Source of the DNA: Pseudomonadota bacterium
GTDB lineage: Bacteria > Pseudomonadota > Gammaproteobacteria > Steroidobacterales > Steroidobacteraceae
DNA length: 32,332 bases
Reading direction: 5' to 3'
NCBI GenBank assembly: GCA_021815925.1
Contig: JAKAZL010000018.1
Location: forward strand, 2,705-35,036
Shown here: piece after piece, positions 24,240-32,332 of the stretch
How positions within the stretch are numbered: position 1 is the stretch's first letter
Layout of the letters: every line of letters starts with the position of its first letter
Position numbers and translations under genes: made by a program
The notes under the pieces: model-generated
Told to the model about the DNA's origin: nothing
Databases searched by the model: none
The model's input: only the letters and a program-made list of their open reading frames with translations

Positions 24240-24240
24240 C
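23970..24240 (+). repeat. DUF4143 3' segment, copy B (in the chimera)
   Basis: This is the gap-free partner of 20432-20702 at about 91% identity, and both copies end at the same stop codon plus one base. The left limit coincides with the transposase junction and the right limit with the end of the coding frame; sequence beyond differs completely. Confidence 0.9.
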
Positions 24241-24771
24241 CTTTTTCCTGCGGACCCGCGAACCCGCGCGACTTCGCGAAATTCTTGCGATTCCACCGCT
24301 CGAGGGCGCATCACCGATCTGCGTCGCGGCATCCAGACTCAGGGCCCGCTCTTTGATGCGCTGCAATACCGCTATACAGCAGCGAATGTCGCCCGCGGAA
24401 ACGCCCTCGAGCAGATCGGCATTCAGTTGCATCGCGACCGCAGTAATCCGCTCGAGTAGCCCGCAGGCCTTGGGACGCAGGTGCACCGTCTTACTGCGCC
24501 GGTCCGCGTCCGACTCGTGCCGCTCGATCCAGCCGTCGGCCGCCATCCGATCCAGCAGCCGCGCGAGCGTGGGACCTTCCACACCGAGGCGCTCAGCCAG
24601 TTCCGTCTGTGTCATCCCGTCACCGGCACACGAGAGCTTCAGCAGCGTAATCCACTTTGCCTGGCTCAATCCGAGCGGCTTCAGGCGCTGATCGAGCCGA
24701 TAGCGCCAGGCACGGCCGGTTTCGCCCAACAGAGCCCCAATTCCCGGGTCCGTGGAAGACTTAGGCACCAC
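24223..24771 (-). CDS. MarR/SlyA-family transcriptional regulator
   Basis: A 182-residue winged-helix regulator. Dimerisation helix IGALLGETGRAWRYRLDQRL is followed by LGLSQAKWITLLKL, the recognition region MTQTELAERLGVEGPTLARLL, and the wing WIERHESDADRRSKTVHLRP; this is the SlyA/HosA-like subgroup. The start is GTG at 24771, six bases after GGGGAG; the frame is open up to 24924 but without MarR-like sequence. It is on the same strand as, and 197 bases downstream of, the RND permease, so it may be the last gene of that operon or have its own promoter. It probably represses the pump in response to a small ligand. Confidence 0.87.
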   Translation of the reverse strand: MVPKSSTDPGIGALLGETGRAWRYRLDQRLKPLGLSQAKWITLLKLSCAGDGMTQTELAERLGVEGPTLARLLDRMAADGWIERHESDADRRSKTVHLRPKACGLLERITAVAMQLNADLLEGVSAGDIRCCIAVLQRIKERALSLDAATQIGDAPSSGGIARISRSRAGSRVRRKKVIARG

Positions 24772-24968
24772 GCGCAGCTCCCCGTTTGAAAGTCGCGCTA
24801 CCCTGCCCTGCGCCGTCCTCGATGTCCTCGCAAAGGAGCCGATGAGCCGCTTCACACCCCTCATGGCCCTGTAAGCCGCGCGCGAGCACAACCCGAGGCA
24901 GCGTCCGCCAGCCCCACGCCTCAAAGCACCTAAATGCCCTCATTGCCATGCTCACGTCGTGATGACCC

Positions 24969-27900
24969 TCACGCACTCGCGTCCGCAGCAACACTCACGC
25001 GCCGGTCCCGCGCCAGATAGGTGTACACCACAGGCACCACATACAGCGAGAATAGCGCACCGATGGCGAGGCCTGCGGCAATCACCAGCCCCATATCGAA
25101 GCGGCTCACCGCGCCGGGGCCGGTGGCAAAGACAAGGGGCAGCGCGCCAAACACCATTGCGCCGGTCGTCATCAGAATCGGACGAAGACGGATGCTCGAT
25201 GCCTTCTCTACCGCAGCACGACGATCCAGTCCCTCGGTTTCCTGAATGACGTTGGCGAATTGCACGATCAGGATGCCCTGCTTCGTGATCAACCCAATCA
25301 GAGTAATGAGTCCGACCTCCGTGTAGATATTGATCGTCGCGGCGCCGAGGTACAGAAACACCAAGGCCCCCGTGATCGCCATGGGCAGTGTCACCAGAAC
25401 GATCAAGGGATCGCGGAAGCTCTCGAACTGCATGGCGAGCAGTAGATACACCAGCACCACGGAAAGCGCAAAGCTGATGATGATCGCGTGGCCCTGCTGA
25501 ATGTACTGGCGCGACTCGCTGGCATAATTGATGCCGAACCCGGGCGGGAGGATCTTATTCGCCTCAGTCTTCAGGTACGTCAGCGCCTGCCCGAGCGTGA
25601 CACCCGGCGCCATGACGCCTTCGATCGTCGCGGAGTTCAGCTGCTGAAACTGCGGCAGAAACTCCGGCTGCACATCAGTGTGCACGCTCATCAGCGTCGA
25701 GAGCGGAATCAGCGCGCCCGTACCGCTGCGGATGTAGTAATCCCGCAGCATCGATGGATGAGCACGGAAGCGGTCCGACACCTGCGGAATGACCTTGTAG
25801 CTGTGGCCGGACATGTCAAATCGATTGACGTAGTTACCGCCGAGCAAAGGCTCGAGATTGTCGGCGATGGTGGCCATGTTGATGCCAAGGTCACCGGCAA
25901 GACTGCGGTTGACATGCAGGACCACTCCGGGAGAGTCGTAGCGCAGATCCTTGGTCAGAAATGCGAATCGGCCGCTCTGCATCGCCTTGCCGATGAGCTC
26001 GTTCGCCACCTGATCGATGTTGCCGAAGCGGCTGCTCGAGGTGATGACGAACTGGACCGGAAAGCCTCCGGCCGAGCCCGGCAGCGTCGGCTTCGCGAAG
26101 GCGGCCGCCTGCACGCCGGTCAGCTGATTCAGCTGCTGCTGCACCGCCGGCATCAGCTCCATCTGCGTCTTGGACCGCTGGCTCCAGGGCTTGAGCTTCA
26201 TCCCGCTGATCAGCGCATTATTTGTTGCACCGCTGAGAGACACACCGTCGATCTGGAAGATCTGCTTGGTTTCGGGAAATCCCCTGAACATCTGCGCGAT
26301 CTGACGCGAATAATGGGTCAAATAATGCAAAGTCGCCGTTGCCGGTCCGGTGGCCGAGACGAGGATGAGGCCCTGATCCTCCGTGGGCGCAAGCTCACTC
26401 GGCGTGCCAAAAAACAGAACGGGAATCGACACGAGGACCGCCGCAGAGACCACCAGGGCCGCCGAGCGGTACTTGAGCACCGCCGCGAGCGATCGATCGT
26501 AGGCGCGACGCAGATGCTCGTATCCGACATCTAACGCATGCGCAAAGCCGTGCGGGGGAGACGGACGCAGCACCCTGGAGGAGAGCATCGGCGAGAGCGT
26601 GAGCGCGATCACTGCGGAAACCGCAACGGTGAACACCAGCGTAAATGCGAACTCCGAGAACAAACTGCCCGTCAGTCCGCCAGTCAACGCGATGGGCGCA
26701 AACACAGCCGCCAGCGTGGTCGACATCACGATGATCGGGCTGCCGAGCTCGCGGGCCCCGAGAATGGCCGCATCGAATCCGCTCATCCCCTCTTCCATAT
26801 GCCGATGAATGTTCTCGACGATGATGATGGCGTCGTCCACGACCAATCCAATTGCGAGCACGATCGCCAACAGCGTGATGAGATTGATCGTGTAACCGAA
26901 TGCGATCATGAAAATCCCGCCGCCCACGATCGCCAGAGGGATGGCGACGGCCGGAACGAGCAGGGAGCGCAGTGAGCCGAGAAACAGAAAGATCACGATG
27001 ACGACAACGGCCAGCGTAATCGCAATGGTCGTCATGACCTCATGGATCGACTTCTGGATGAAGACGCTGCCGTCGTATGGGATTGCCGCCTCGATTCCCG
27101 GAGGCAGCGAGCGCCTCAATTGCGCAAACGCGTGATGGACGCCGGTGGCCACCGACAGGCTGTTGGCATTCGGTGTGGCGAAGACCCCGATGAATACCGC
27201 GGGCTTTCCGTTGTAGTAGACCGCCTGATTGTAGCTCTGACCGCCGAGCTCGACCTTGGCCACATCACTCAGGCGCACCAGCGTATTGCCGGAGTGTGCC
27301 ACGATGAGATTGCGGAATTCGCTGGCGTTGTGCAGGATCGTGTCGGCGCGGATGGGCCGTGCAATATTGGTCGAACGGGTACGGCCTACGGCGCTGATGT
27401 AATTGTTGGCGGCAAGCGCAGCGGATACTTCCGCCGGCGTCACCCCCAGGGCCGCCATGCGGTTCGGGTTCAGCCACACGCGCAACGCAAAGCTGTCGCC
27501 GCTCGGCCCGGTGCCGGCCGGCACGATCTGCGCTTGACCGACGCCTTTGACCCCCTGGATCGCCGGTTGCACGACGCGCAACACGTAGTCATTCACCTGC
27601 TGCTGGCTGAGCGTCTTGCTGTAGAACGCCAGATACATCAGGGCAGTCTGATTGCCGACGGTCTCATTGATCACCGGCGCCTGGGTCCCGGTGGGCAACT
27701 GGTTCTGGACCTGTTGCACCTTGGACATGATCTGCGCAATGGCAGCATTCGGATCGTAATTAAGCCGCATGTACACCGTGATCGTCGAGGTGCCCTGCGA
27801 GCTTGTGGCCGTCATGTAGTCGATGCCGGGTGCCGAGGCGATCGCCTGTTCGAGCCGTGCCGTCACGAAACCGAGCACGGTCGAGGAGCTCGCGCCGGGG

Positions 27901-28052
27901 TACGCGGTGGTCACTGTCACCAGGGTGCTCGTGACCTTCGGATACTGACGCACCGCCATTTCGCTCCACGCGCGCAACCCGAGCAGCAGGATGACGAGGC
28001 TCAAGGCGGTGGCGAGCACCGGCCGACGTACGAAGATGTCCGTAAAACGCAT
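24969..28052 (-). CDS. HAE1-type RND efflux permease
   Basis: A 1027-residue proton-driven pump, complete. N-terminal helix 1 (MRFTDIFVRRPVLATALSLVI), porter motif AVRQYPKVTSTLVTVTTAYPGA, and helix 4 with the usual double aspartate (LAIGLVVDDAIIIVENIHRH) are present. The second half has AMQFESFRDPLIVLVTLPMAI and LIGLITKQGILIVQFAN. It resembles the MexF/TriC/MdtB-C type multidrug pumps. It follows the adaptor gene after 17 bases. Codon choice and base composition are less GC-biased than for the first RND gene, consistent with a separate origin. Confidence 0.94.
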   Translation of the reverse strand: MRFTDIFVRRPVLATALSLVILLLGLRAWSEMAVRQYPKVTSTLVTVTTAYPGASSSTVLGFVTARLEQAIASAPGIDYMTATSSQGTSTITVYMRLNYDPNAAIAQIMSKVQQVQNQLPTGTQAPVINETVGNQTALMYLAFYSKTLSQQQVNDYVLRVVQPAIQGVKGVGQAQIVPAGTGPSGDSFALRVWLNPNRMAALGVTPAEVSAALAANNYISAVGRTRSTNIARPIRADTILHNASEFRNLIVAHSGNTLVRLSDVAKVELGGQSYNQAVYYNGKPAVFIGVFATPNANSLSVATGVHHAFAQLRRSLPPGIEAAIPYDGSVFIQKSIHEVMTTIAITLAVVVIVIFLFLGSLRSLLVPAVAIPLAIVGGGIFMIAFGYTINLITLLAIVLAIGLVVDDAIIIVENIHRHMEEGMSGFDAAILGARELGSPIIVMSTTLAAVFAPIALTGGLTGSLFSEFAFTLVFTVAVSAVIALTLSPMLSSRVLRPSPPHGFAHALDVGYEHLRRAYDRSLAAVLKYRSAALVVSAAVLVSIPVLFFGTPSELAPTEDQGLILVSATGPATATLHYLTHYSRQIAQMFRGFPETKQIFQIDGVSLSGATNNALISGMKLKPWSQRSKTQMELMPAVQQQLNQLTGVQAAAFAKPTLPGSAGGFPVQFVITSSSRFGNIDQVANELIGKAMQSGRFAFLTKDLRYDSPGVVLHVNRSLAGDLGINMATIADNLEPLLGGNYVNRFDMSGHSYKVIPQVSDRFRAHPSMLRDYYIRSGTGALIPLSTLMSVHTDVQPEFLPQFQQLNSATIEGVMAPGVTLGQALTYLKTEANKILPPGFGINYASESRQYIQQGHAIIISFALSVVLVYLLLAMQFESFRDPLIVLVTLPMAITGALVFLYLGAATINIYTEVGLITLIGLITKQGILIVQFANVIQETEGLDRRAAVEKASSIRLRPILMTTGAMVFGALPLVFATGPGAVSRFDMGLVIAAGLAIGALFSLYVVPVVYTYLARDRRVSVAADASA

Positions 28053-28069
28053 CGCGCTGTCCTTGGCTC

Positions 28070-29173
28070 TCAGCGCGCGCTGCGGCGATGAATCACGACG
28101 GGCGTTCCATTGCGCAGCTTGATCTGGCCGGCCGTTACCACGCGCTCTCCGGCATTCAGACCCGAGAGAACTTCGGTGAGCGGACCGCGCGCCTGCCCTG
28201 CCCTGATTGGCGTCGAAACGGCCAGCTGCTGCTCATGGTCGGCTGCCGAGCGCGTCTTGATGACGTAGACGTAGTCGCCGAAAGTACTGTAGGTGACCGC
28301 CACCGTCGGCACGGCCAGCCGCTGGTGCGCCGAGCCGACGAGAATCGTCGCCTCACCGAACATGCCCGGTCGGAGCTGCATTTTTGGATTCTGGACGATG
28401 GCCTCGACGGTAACGTTGCGCGTATTGGGGTTGATCTCAGAATTGATCGCAGCGATCTGACCCTCGAACCGTTGCCCGGGAAAGGCATCGACCGTCAGGG
28501 CGACCGTCTGGCCCGGGTGAATCAGGCCGCTCTGGCTCTGCGGCACGGTGAACTCAGCTCGTAGTGGATTCCACACATTGAGCGCCGCAATTTCAGTACC
28601 CGGCGAGAGATACTGACCGAGGCTGACCTTGCGCACCCCCATCCAGCCCGAGAACGGCGCACTCACGGCCAATTTGGCGAGCGTCGCACGCACGTTGTCG
28701 ACGGCCGCCTTGGCGCTCTGCTCATCCGCCTTCGCGGTATCCAGTGCCGCCAGGCTCGTCGCCCGTGCGGCATACAGGTGCTGCGCCCGCTGGAAATTGA
28801 TGCGGGCGAGCGCCTCGTTGGCGCGATCCTGAGCCAGCGTCGCCAACTGGTTCGAGTCGTCAAGCTGCACGAGCCGCTGGCCCTTGCGCACGTGCTCGCC
28901 GGAATGGAAATAGATACCGGTGACCTGCCCGGACAGCTGTGGCGTCAGATTGACGCCGGACGTGGCCACCAGGCTCGCAACCGTCTGGATTTCCGAGCGC
29001 CAGGACACTTTAACCACTGGGGCCGCGGAGACACTCACCTCGTATGGCCCCCGGTGTGCCTGGGCCGCCCGCGCGGAGTGCTCCCGCCAGAGCTTGATGC
29101 CGCCGATCACCGCAATCACCACCGCGACGATGAGCACTGTGCGCAATACGATGCGCCGCTCGGAGTCCGCCAT
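28070..29173 (-). CDS. RND efflux periplasmic adaptor subunit
   Basis: A 367-residue membrane fusion protein with an N-terminal membrane anchor (about 9-28), a split lipoyl domain (SGQVTGIYFHSGEHVRKGQRL and APFSGWMGVRKVSLGQYLSPG) around a helical hairpin (about 105-160), a beta-barrel (PLRAEFTVPQSQSGLIHPGQ), and a membrane-proximal domain with RLAVPTVAVTYSTFGDYVYV. Full family length, unlike the short adaptor at 1479-2354. The ATG at 29173 is three bases after the stop of the outer-membrane gene and has GAGGAGAAG inside that gene's end, indicating coupled translation. Confidence 0.94.
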   Translation of the reverse strand: MADSERRIVLRTVLIVAVVIAVIGGIKLWREHSARAAQAHRGPYEVSVSAAPVVKVSWRSEIQTVASLVATSGVNLTPQLSGQVTGIYFHSGEHVRKGQRLVQLDDSNQLATLAQDRANEALARINFQRAQHLYAARATSLAALDTAKADEQSAKAAVDNVRATLAKLAVSAPFSGWMGVRKVSLGQYLSPGTEIAALNVWNPLRAEFTVPQSQSGLIHPGQTVALTVDAFPGQRFEGQIAAINSEINPNTRNVTVEAIVQNPKMQLRPGMFGEATILVGSAHQRLAVPTVAVTYSTFGDYVYVIKTRSAADHEQQLAVSTPIRAGQARGPLTEVLSGLNAGERVVTAGQIKLRNGTPVVIHRRSAR

Positions 29174-29176
29174 CGG

Positions 29177-30697
29177 TTACTTCTCCTCAGCCATACTGGA
29201 TGTTCCTCTGGACTGCATCGCCGGATGTGGCTGAGCGGCCGGCCACGGTGCCGTCCAGCTTCCACCGAGTGCGACGAACAGGCTCACGGTGTCGAGATAT
29301 CGATGCGACTCTGCCTGGATGTAGCTCAACCGCGCATTGCTGTACTGGACCTCGGCGGTCAACAGCGAGAGGTAATCGACCGCGCCGTCCCGGTAACTCG
29401 TCTCGGCCACCTGCAAGGCCGCGCGGTTCGCCGCGAGCGCATTCTCTTCGTCCCGCAGGGTTTGCGCGTCGTGCTCGAGGGCCCGCAGAGCGTTGGCCAC
29501 CTGTTGGAAGGCCCCCAATACAGTCTGCCGGTATGCTGCAAACGTCGCCTCATAGGACGCAATCGCTTCGCGCTTCTGCGCCTCGAGCGTGCCGCCAGCA
29601 AAGATCGGCATGGCAAGATCCCCGGCAATGCTCCAGATGTTGCTGGCAGCATGTAGCAAGGCCCCCGGGGCGCTACTCTCCTGGCCGAACTGGGCGGTCA
29701 GCGTAACAACCGGATACATTCGGGCCTTCGCGACGCCAATCTCGATGTCTGCGTAGCGCACCTGCTCTTCTGCCGAACGGATATCCGGGCGCTGCTTCAA
29801 CAGCGTGGACGGAAGACTCACCGGAATCCGCACGGGCAACCGCACATCTCTCATGCGCGGCGAGCCATCACGCCACTGCGCAGGCAGTTCGCCCACCAGA
29901 ATCGCCAGCTCGTGCCGATATACCGCCCACTGCTGCTCAAGCGACGGCAGGCTCGCCTCGCTCGAAGCCACTTGGCTGCGCTGCGTGAGCACACTCAAGT
30001 AGGGCACCGCGCCGAAGCGGTATTGGGTCTCGGTCAGCTTCAGCAGGCTCTTCTCGTGGGCGATGATCGAGCGAGTCGCCACAATCTGCGCTCGCACCGA
30101 CGCGGCACTGATTGCGGCAGCAGCGACGTTCCCGATCAGCGTCAGCCGGGCGGCATCAAGCTGGTAGCGCTGATAGTCGACCAGTGCCTTCTCACCCTTG
30201 AAAACCAAGCGGTTCACGCCGAAGAAATCCGGATAGTAGCTGACCGCGAGTCCGCCCGAATACAGCGAGTAGATGCGGCCTGGAAAAGATCCACCGGAAC
30301 CGGCTGAGGACGTGCGTTGTCGTGAAGCACCGAGATCGCCATTGACCTGAGGGTAAAAAATGCCTTCAGCTGCGGCCATTGCGGCCTGTGCCTCGCGCAA
30401 TTTCGCCTGCTCCTGCACCAGACCGGGATTGTTCGCCAGCGCTTGACGGATGAGCGCATCGATTTGGGGCGAATGGAACTGACGCCACCAATTGGCGACC
30501 GGGGAGGCCCCGTAGTCGAACTGCTGCGCCTGCCCGACCGGCCCGCTGGCACTCACCGTGGCGTGCGGCGATGGTGCGTACGTGTACGAGTTCGTGTGCA
30601 CCGCGGGGAGAGAATACCGGGGCGCGAAAGAACAGCCGGCGAGACTCAGCAGGCCCACGCAGCCGACTGCCCATAGCGCAGCGGCGTTTCGTTTCAT
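29177..30697 (-). CDS. NodT-family outer-membrane efflux lipoprotein
   Basis: A 506-residue TolC-fold channel. The N terminus MKRNAAALWAVGCVGLLSLAGC is a lipoprotein signal with lipobox LAGC, so the protein should be acylated. Family hallmarks include WWRQFHSPQIDALIRQALANNP, QRPDIRSAEEQVRYADIEIGVAKARMYPVV, AMPIFAGGTLEAQKREA and DGAVDYLSLLTAEVQY. The ATG at 30697 follows TGGAG; the open frame to 30814 lacks any family similarity. It is the first gene of the channel-adaptor-permease operon. Confidence 0.94.
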   Translation of the reverse strand: MKRNAAALWAVGCVGLLSLAGCSFAPRYSLPAVHTNSYTYAPSPHATVSASGPVGQAQQFDYGASPVANWWRQFHSPQIDALIRQALANNPGLVQEQAKLREAQAAMAAAEGIFYPQVNGDLGASRQRTSSAGSGGSFPGRIYSLYSGGLAVSYYPDFFGVNRLVFKGEKALVDYQRYQLDAARLTLIGNVAAAAISAASVRAQIVATRSIIAHEKSLLKLTETQYRFGAVPYLSVLTQRSQVASSEASLPSLEQQWAVYRHELAILVGELPAQWRDGSPRMRDVRLPVRIPVSLPSTLLKQRPDIRSAEEQVRYADIEIGVAKARMYPVVTLTAQFGQESSAPGALLHAASNIWSIAGDLAMPIFAGGTLEAQKREAIASYEATFAAYRQTVLGAFQQVANALRALEHDAQTLRDEENALAANRAALQVAETSYRDGAVDYLSLLTAEVQYSNARLSYIQAESHRYLDTVSLFVALGGSWTAPWPAAQPHPAMQSRGTSSMAEEK

Positions 30698-30868
30698 GCG
30701 AGCTCCATTGAATCGCTGCCGCACGCCGCGCGCGCGGGCCACTCTGGGGTAACGGCTATTTGGGTGCATCCTAAGCACATCGAACGAAGCTGCCGCGCAT
30801 GCGGGGCAAGTCAAATCGTGACGCTCCTTCTCACGGGTGCCAGTCGTCGTCTAGCCGGCGACTATTGC

Positions 30869-30880
30869 TTAGCATGCTAA
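30869..30880. promoter_or_regulatory. SlyA/MarR-like palindromic operator
   Basis: TTAGCATGCTAA is a perfect 12-bp palindrome about 170 bases before the outer-membrane lipoprotein gene. It differs at one central base from the published SlyA consensus (TTAGCAAGCTAA), and a SlyA-like gene ends the operon. A clear -35/-10 pair could not be placed around it. Confidence 0.5.
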
Positions 30881-31527
30881 CGTATTGGATTGCAGCGCGC
30901 AATACTCGATTCGCGTGCAGGGTTCACGCAGGCATGCGGTGTTTACTGAATCAAAGGGCTATCCACCGCCAAACCGTCTGTGCGAAGGACGGACGCGACC
31001 GGCGCCTCAACCCGTCGGCTGTCCGGACCCGATGGCATCGCATGATAGACCGCCTGTATTGATCCGCAGAGCTTGGCGGCAAGCCGCGTCCAGCCGGATG
31101 AGATGCCACTCGCTCATTGGTAAGTCGCGGCCGCAGAACACCCGATCCGAAGGTTCACGCCTCGTGGTCCTTTAGGGACCGGCGCGTCCGGCTCGTCACG
31201 ATCGCGATCCCGGCAACAGTGCCGCTTGTGCAGTCTTACCGCGACTGAGTCAGTGCGAGCGCAGAGTGAGCCGCGCCGATGCGCTCAACGCTTCGCTCGC
31301 GGCGCCTCCTGTTCCCGATCCCCAGAGGCATTTGCACTTCCGTCCATAACCGGACACTGCGGCACGTCCGTCACTTGCTTGCGCACGAAGATTCGAGCGC
31401 GTAATCTCATCTTCAATGCGTGTTGCAGGACGAACCGGAAGCCTCGCTCACGCTTATGCCACGGAGCAGTGTCCATCGTTCATCGCCGCACGGCTCAGTG
31501 CGAGGTGAAATACACAGGGCAACGGTG
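30881..31527. other. No confident gene between the efflux operon and the lipoprotein
   Basis: Several open frames of 60-100 codons occur on both strands, but none has a ribosome site, a recognised motif or a consistent codon pattern. I see no RNA gene or repeat. The left edge holds the operator and presumably the efflux promoter. Confidence 0.4.
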
Positions 31528-31896
31528 ATGCGCGTCAATGGATTCCGTCGTGCCATGATTGCTGCAACGGCGATGACCGCCCTACTCGGAGGATGCGCCA
31601 GCACCCCACGAGCGATCAGCGCGCAATCGAATCAGTCCGGCTTGAGGATGCCGGTGCGTGCGAGCGCATCGCCCCCCGCACAGCAGTCCTCCCGCGTTGG
31701 ATCCCTGCTGCGCCATATCGGTCATGCGCTCGTCAGTGGCGTGTCCTGGCTGTTTCACGTTCCGGCCGGTGTGTACGGATCACCGGAAACGGTTGCCTAC
31801 AGCAACGCGAAGACATGGAAGGAATCCACGGGAACGACGGGCTGTACGATGAAATGCGACCGGGTCCAGCGCCATAGCGCAAACCCGATCAACTAA
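31528..31896 (+). CDS. Possible small lipoprotein, unknown function
   Basis: A 122-residue frame beginning MRVNGFRRAMIAATAMTALL followed by GGC, a credible lipoprotein signal with lipobox LLGGC. The mature part is serine-, alanine- and proline-rich at first, then has a more hydrophobic stretch (GHALVSGVSWLFHVPAGVYG). There are two late cysteines (TTGCTMKCD). I recognise no family. AGGG nine bases before the ATG is a weak ribosome site. The open frame extends upstream to 31420 without signal-like sequence. Confidence 0.45.
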   Translation: MRVNGFRRAMIAATAMTALLGGCASTPRAISAQSNQSGLRMPVRASASPPAQQSSRVGSLLRHIGHALVSGVSWLFHVPAGVYGSPETVAYSNAKTWKESTGTTGCTMKCDRVQRHSANPIN

Positions 31897-32332
31897 ACGC
31901 CGCACCGGTTCCACTGCTGGCACGACGCGCCGCAAGATGCGCTCGTTTGTGCGCAAGCACCGGCGACACTCGTGCTGCTGAAAATCCTGACGCTCGGCAA
32001 CGCACAGGTCATCCACAGCAAAGCCAGCCGAGCCCGACCATTCGCCGTGTGTCGCGACACGTCCACGGGGTGACGCATCGTGCGCCTCTCACCCAGGATG
32101 GCGAAACTGACCTTCGCAAGCGATGCGATGAATTGCATACAGCGAGTCCATTCTCAACGCCGCACACACATTGACGCCGCTGCCGCAGACGACGCCCCCC
32201 TCTTAATCATCTCCGCCCGACTCCATGCCGAATGCACTGCGCGACTGGATTCCAAATGGCTATCGAGCGGCTCACTTCAACCATGCTGACTCGCATATCG
32301 GATTGCCGACCACGACAGCATGATCTGTCCGA
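31897..32332. other. No gene seen at the right edge
   Basis: Only short frames on both strands, with no family resemblance or ribosome site. No tRNA, repeat or hairpin with a T-run was found. Confidence 0.4.

Noticed and set aside
19463-24240. The island as a complete new defence system
   Set aside because: The DUF4143 ATPase, rraB and two toxin-antitoxin pairs are not arranged as one operon, face different directions and lack a shared effector; a collection of accessory cargo explains them better.
24772-24924. Upstream extension of the MarR-type gene
   Set aside because: No family similarity; the ribosome site supports the GTG at 24771.
1-32332. tRNA, rRNA, riboswitch or CRISPR array
   Set aside because: No cloverleaf, rRNA-like segment, known riboswitch core or regularly spaced repeat was recognised on reading both strands.

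Overview
The window looks like the chromosome of a high-GC gammaproteobacterium. The phoB-phoR-phoU order, DsbB, DapE, a YoaA/DinG-type iron-sulfur helicase next to tsaB, DusA and an RraB-like protein all fit that group. A GTP-type PEP carboxykinase fits only some of its lineages, and I would not name a genus. Codons in roughly 1-19200 are strongly G/C-ending. From about 19200 to the end the base composition is visibly lower in GC and more mixed. No rRNA, tRNA or CRISPR array was seen.

Positions 1-9050: the tail of a membrane protein (plus strand) meets a minus-strand efflux locus transcribed right to left: response regulator, sensor kinase, RND permease, short periplasmic adaptor, TolC-like outer-membrane factor. 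A perfect 20-bp palindrome lies in the spacer of a possible promoter in front of the permease gene. dapE diverges from the response regulator and has a good sigma70-type promoter.

Positions 9022-19168: ordinary core genes. On the minus strand, phoB, phoR, phoU and dsbB form a tightly packed run with a three-repeat Pho box before phoB; then come tsaB and a yoaA/dinG-family helicase with a 4-base overlap. pckG is on the plus strand. Convergent to it is a class III nucleotide cyclase carrying a C-terminal FHA domain, preceded by dusA.

Positions 19169-24240: an accessory island directly upstream of dusA, a known integration hotspot. The dusA leader has a strong hairpin and a near-copy of a dusA coding segment. 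The island carries an AAA ATPase with a DUF4143 domain, an rraB-like gene, ccdAB and vapBC toxin-antitoxin pairs with readable promoters, and an IS256-family transposase gene. That transposase has lost its 3' part and is fused in frame to the last 89 codons of a second DUF4143 protein. This chimera is the most unusual object in the window.

Positions 24223-32332: a second tripartite efflux operon (NodT-like outer-membrane lipoprotein, adaptor, HAE1-type RND permease) followed by a MarR/SlyA-family regulator gene. A SlyA-like palindrome lies upstream of the operon. The last 1.6 kb hold little beyond one possible small lipoprotein gene.
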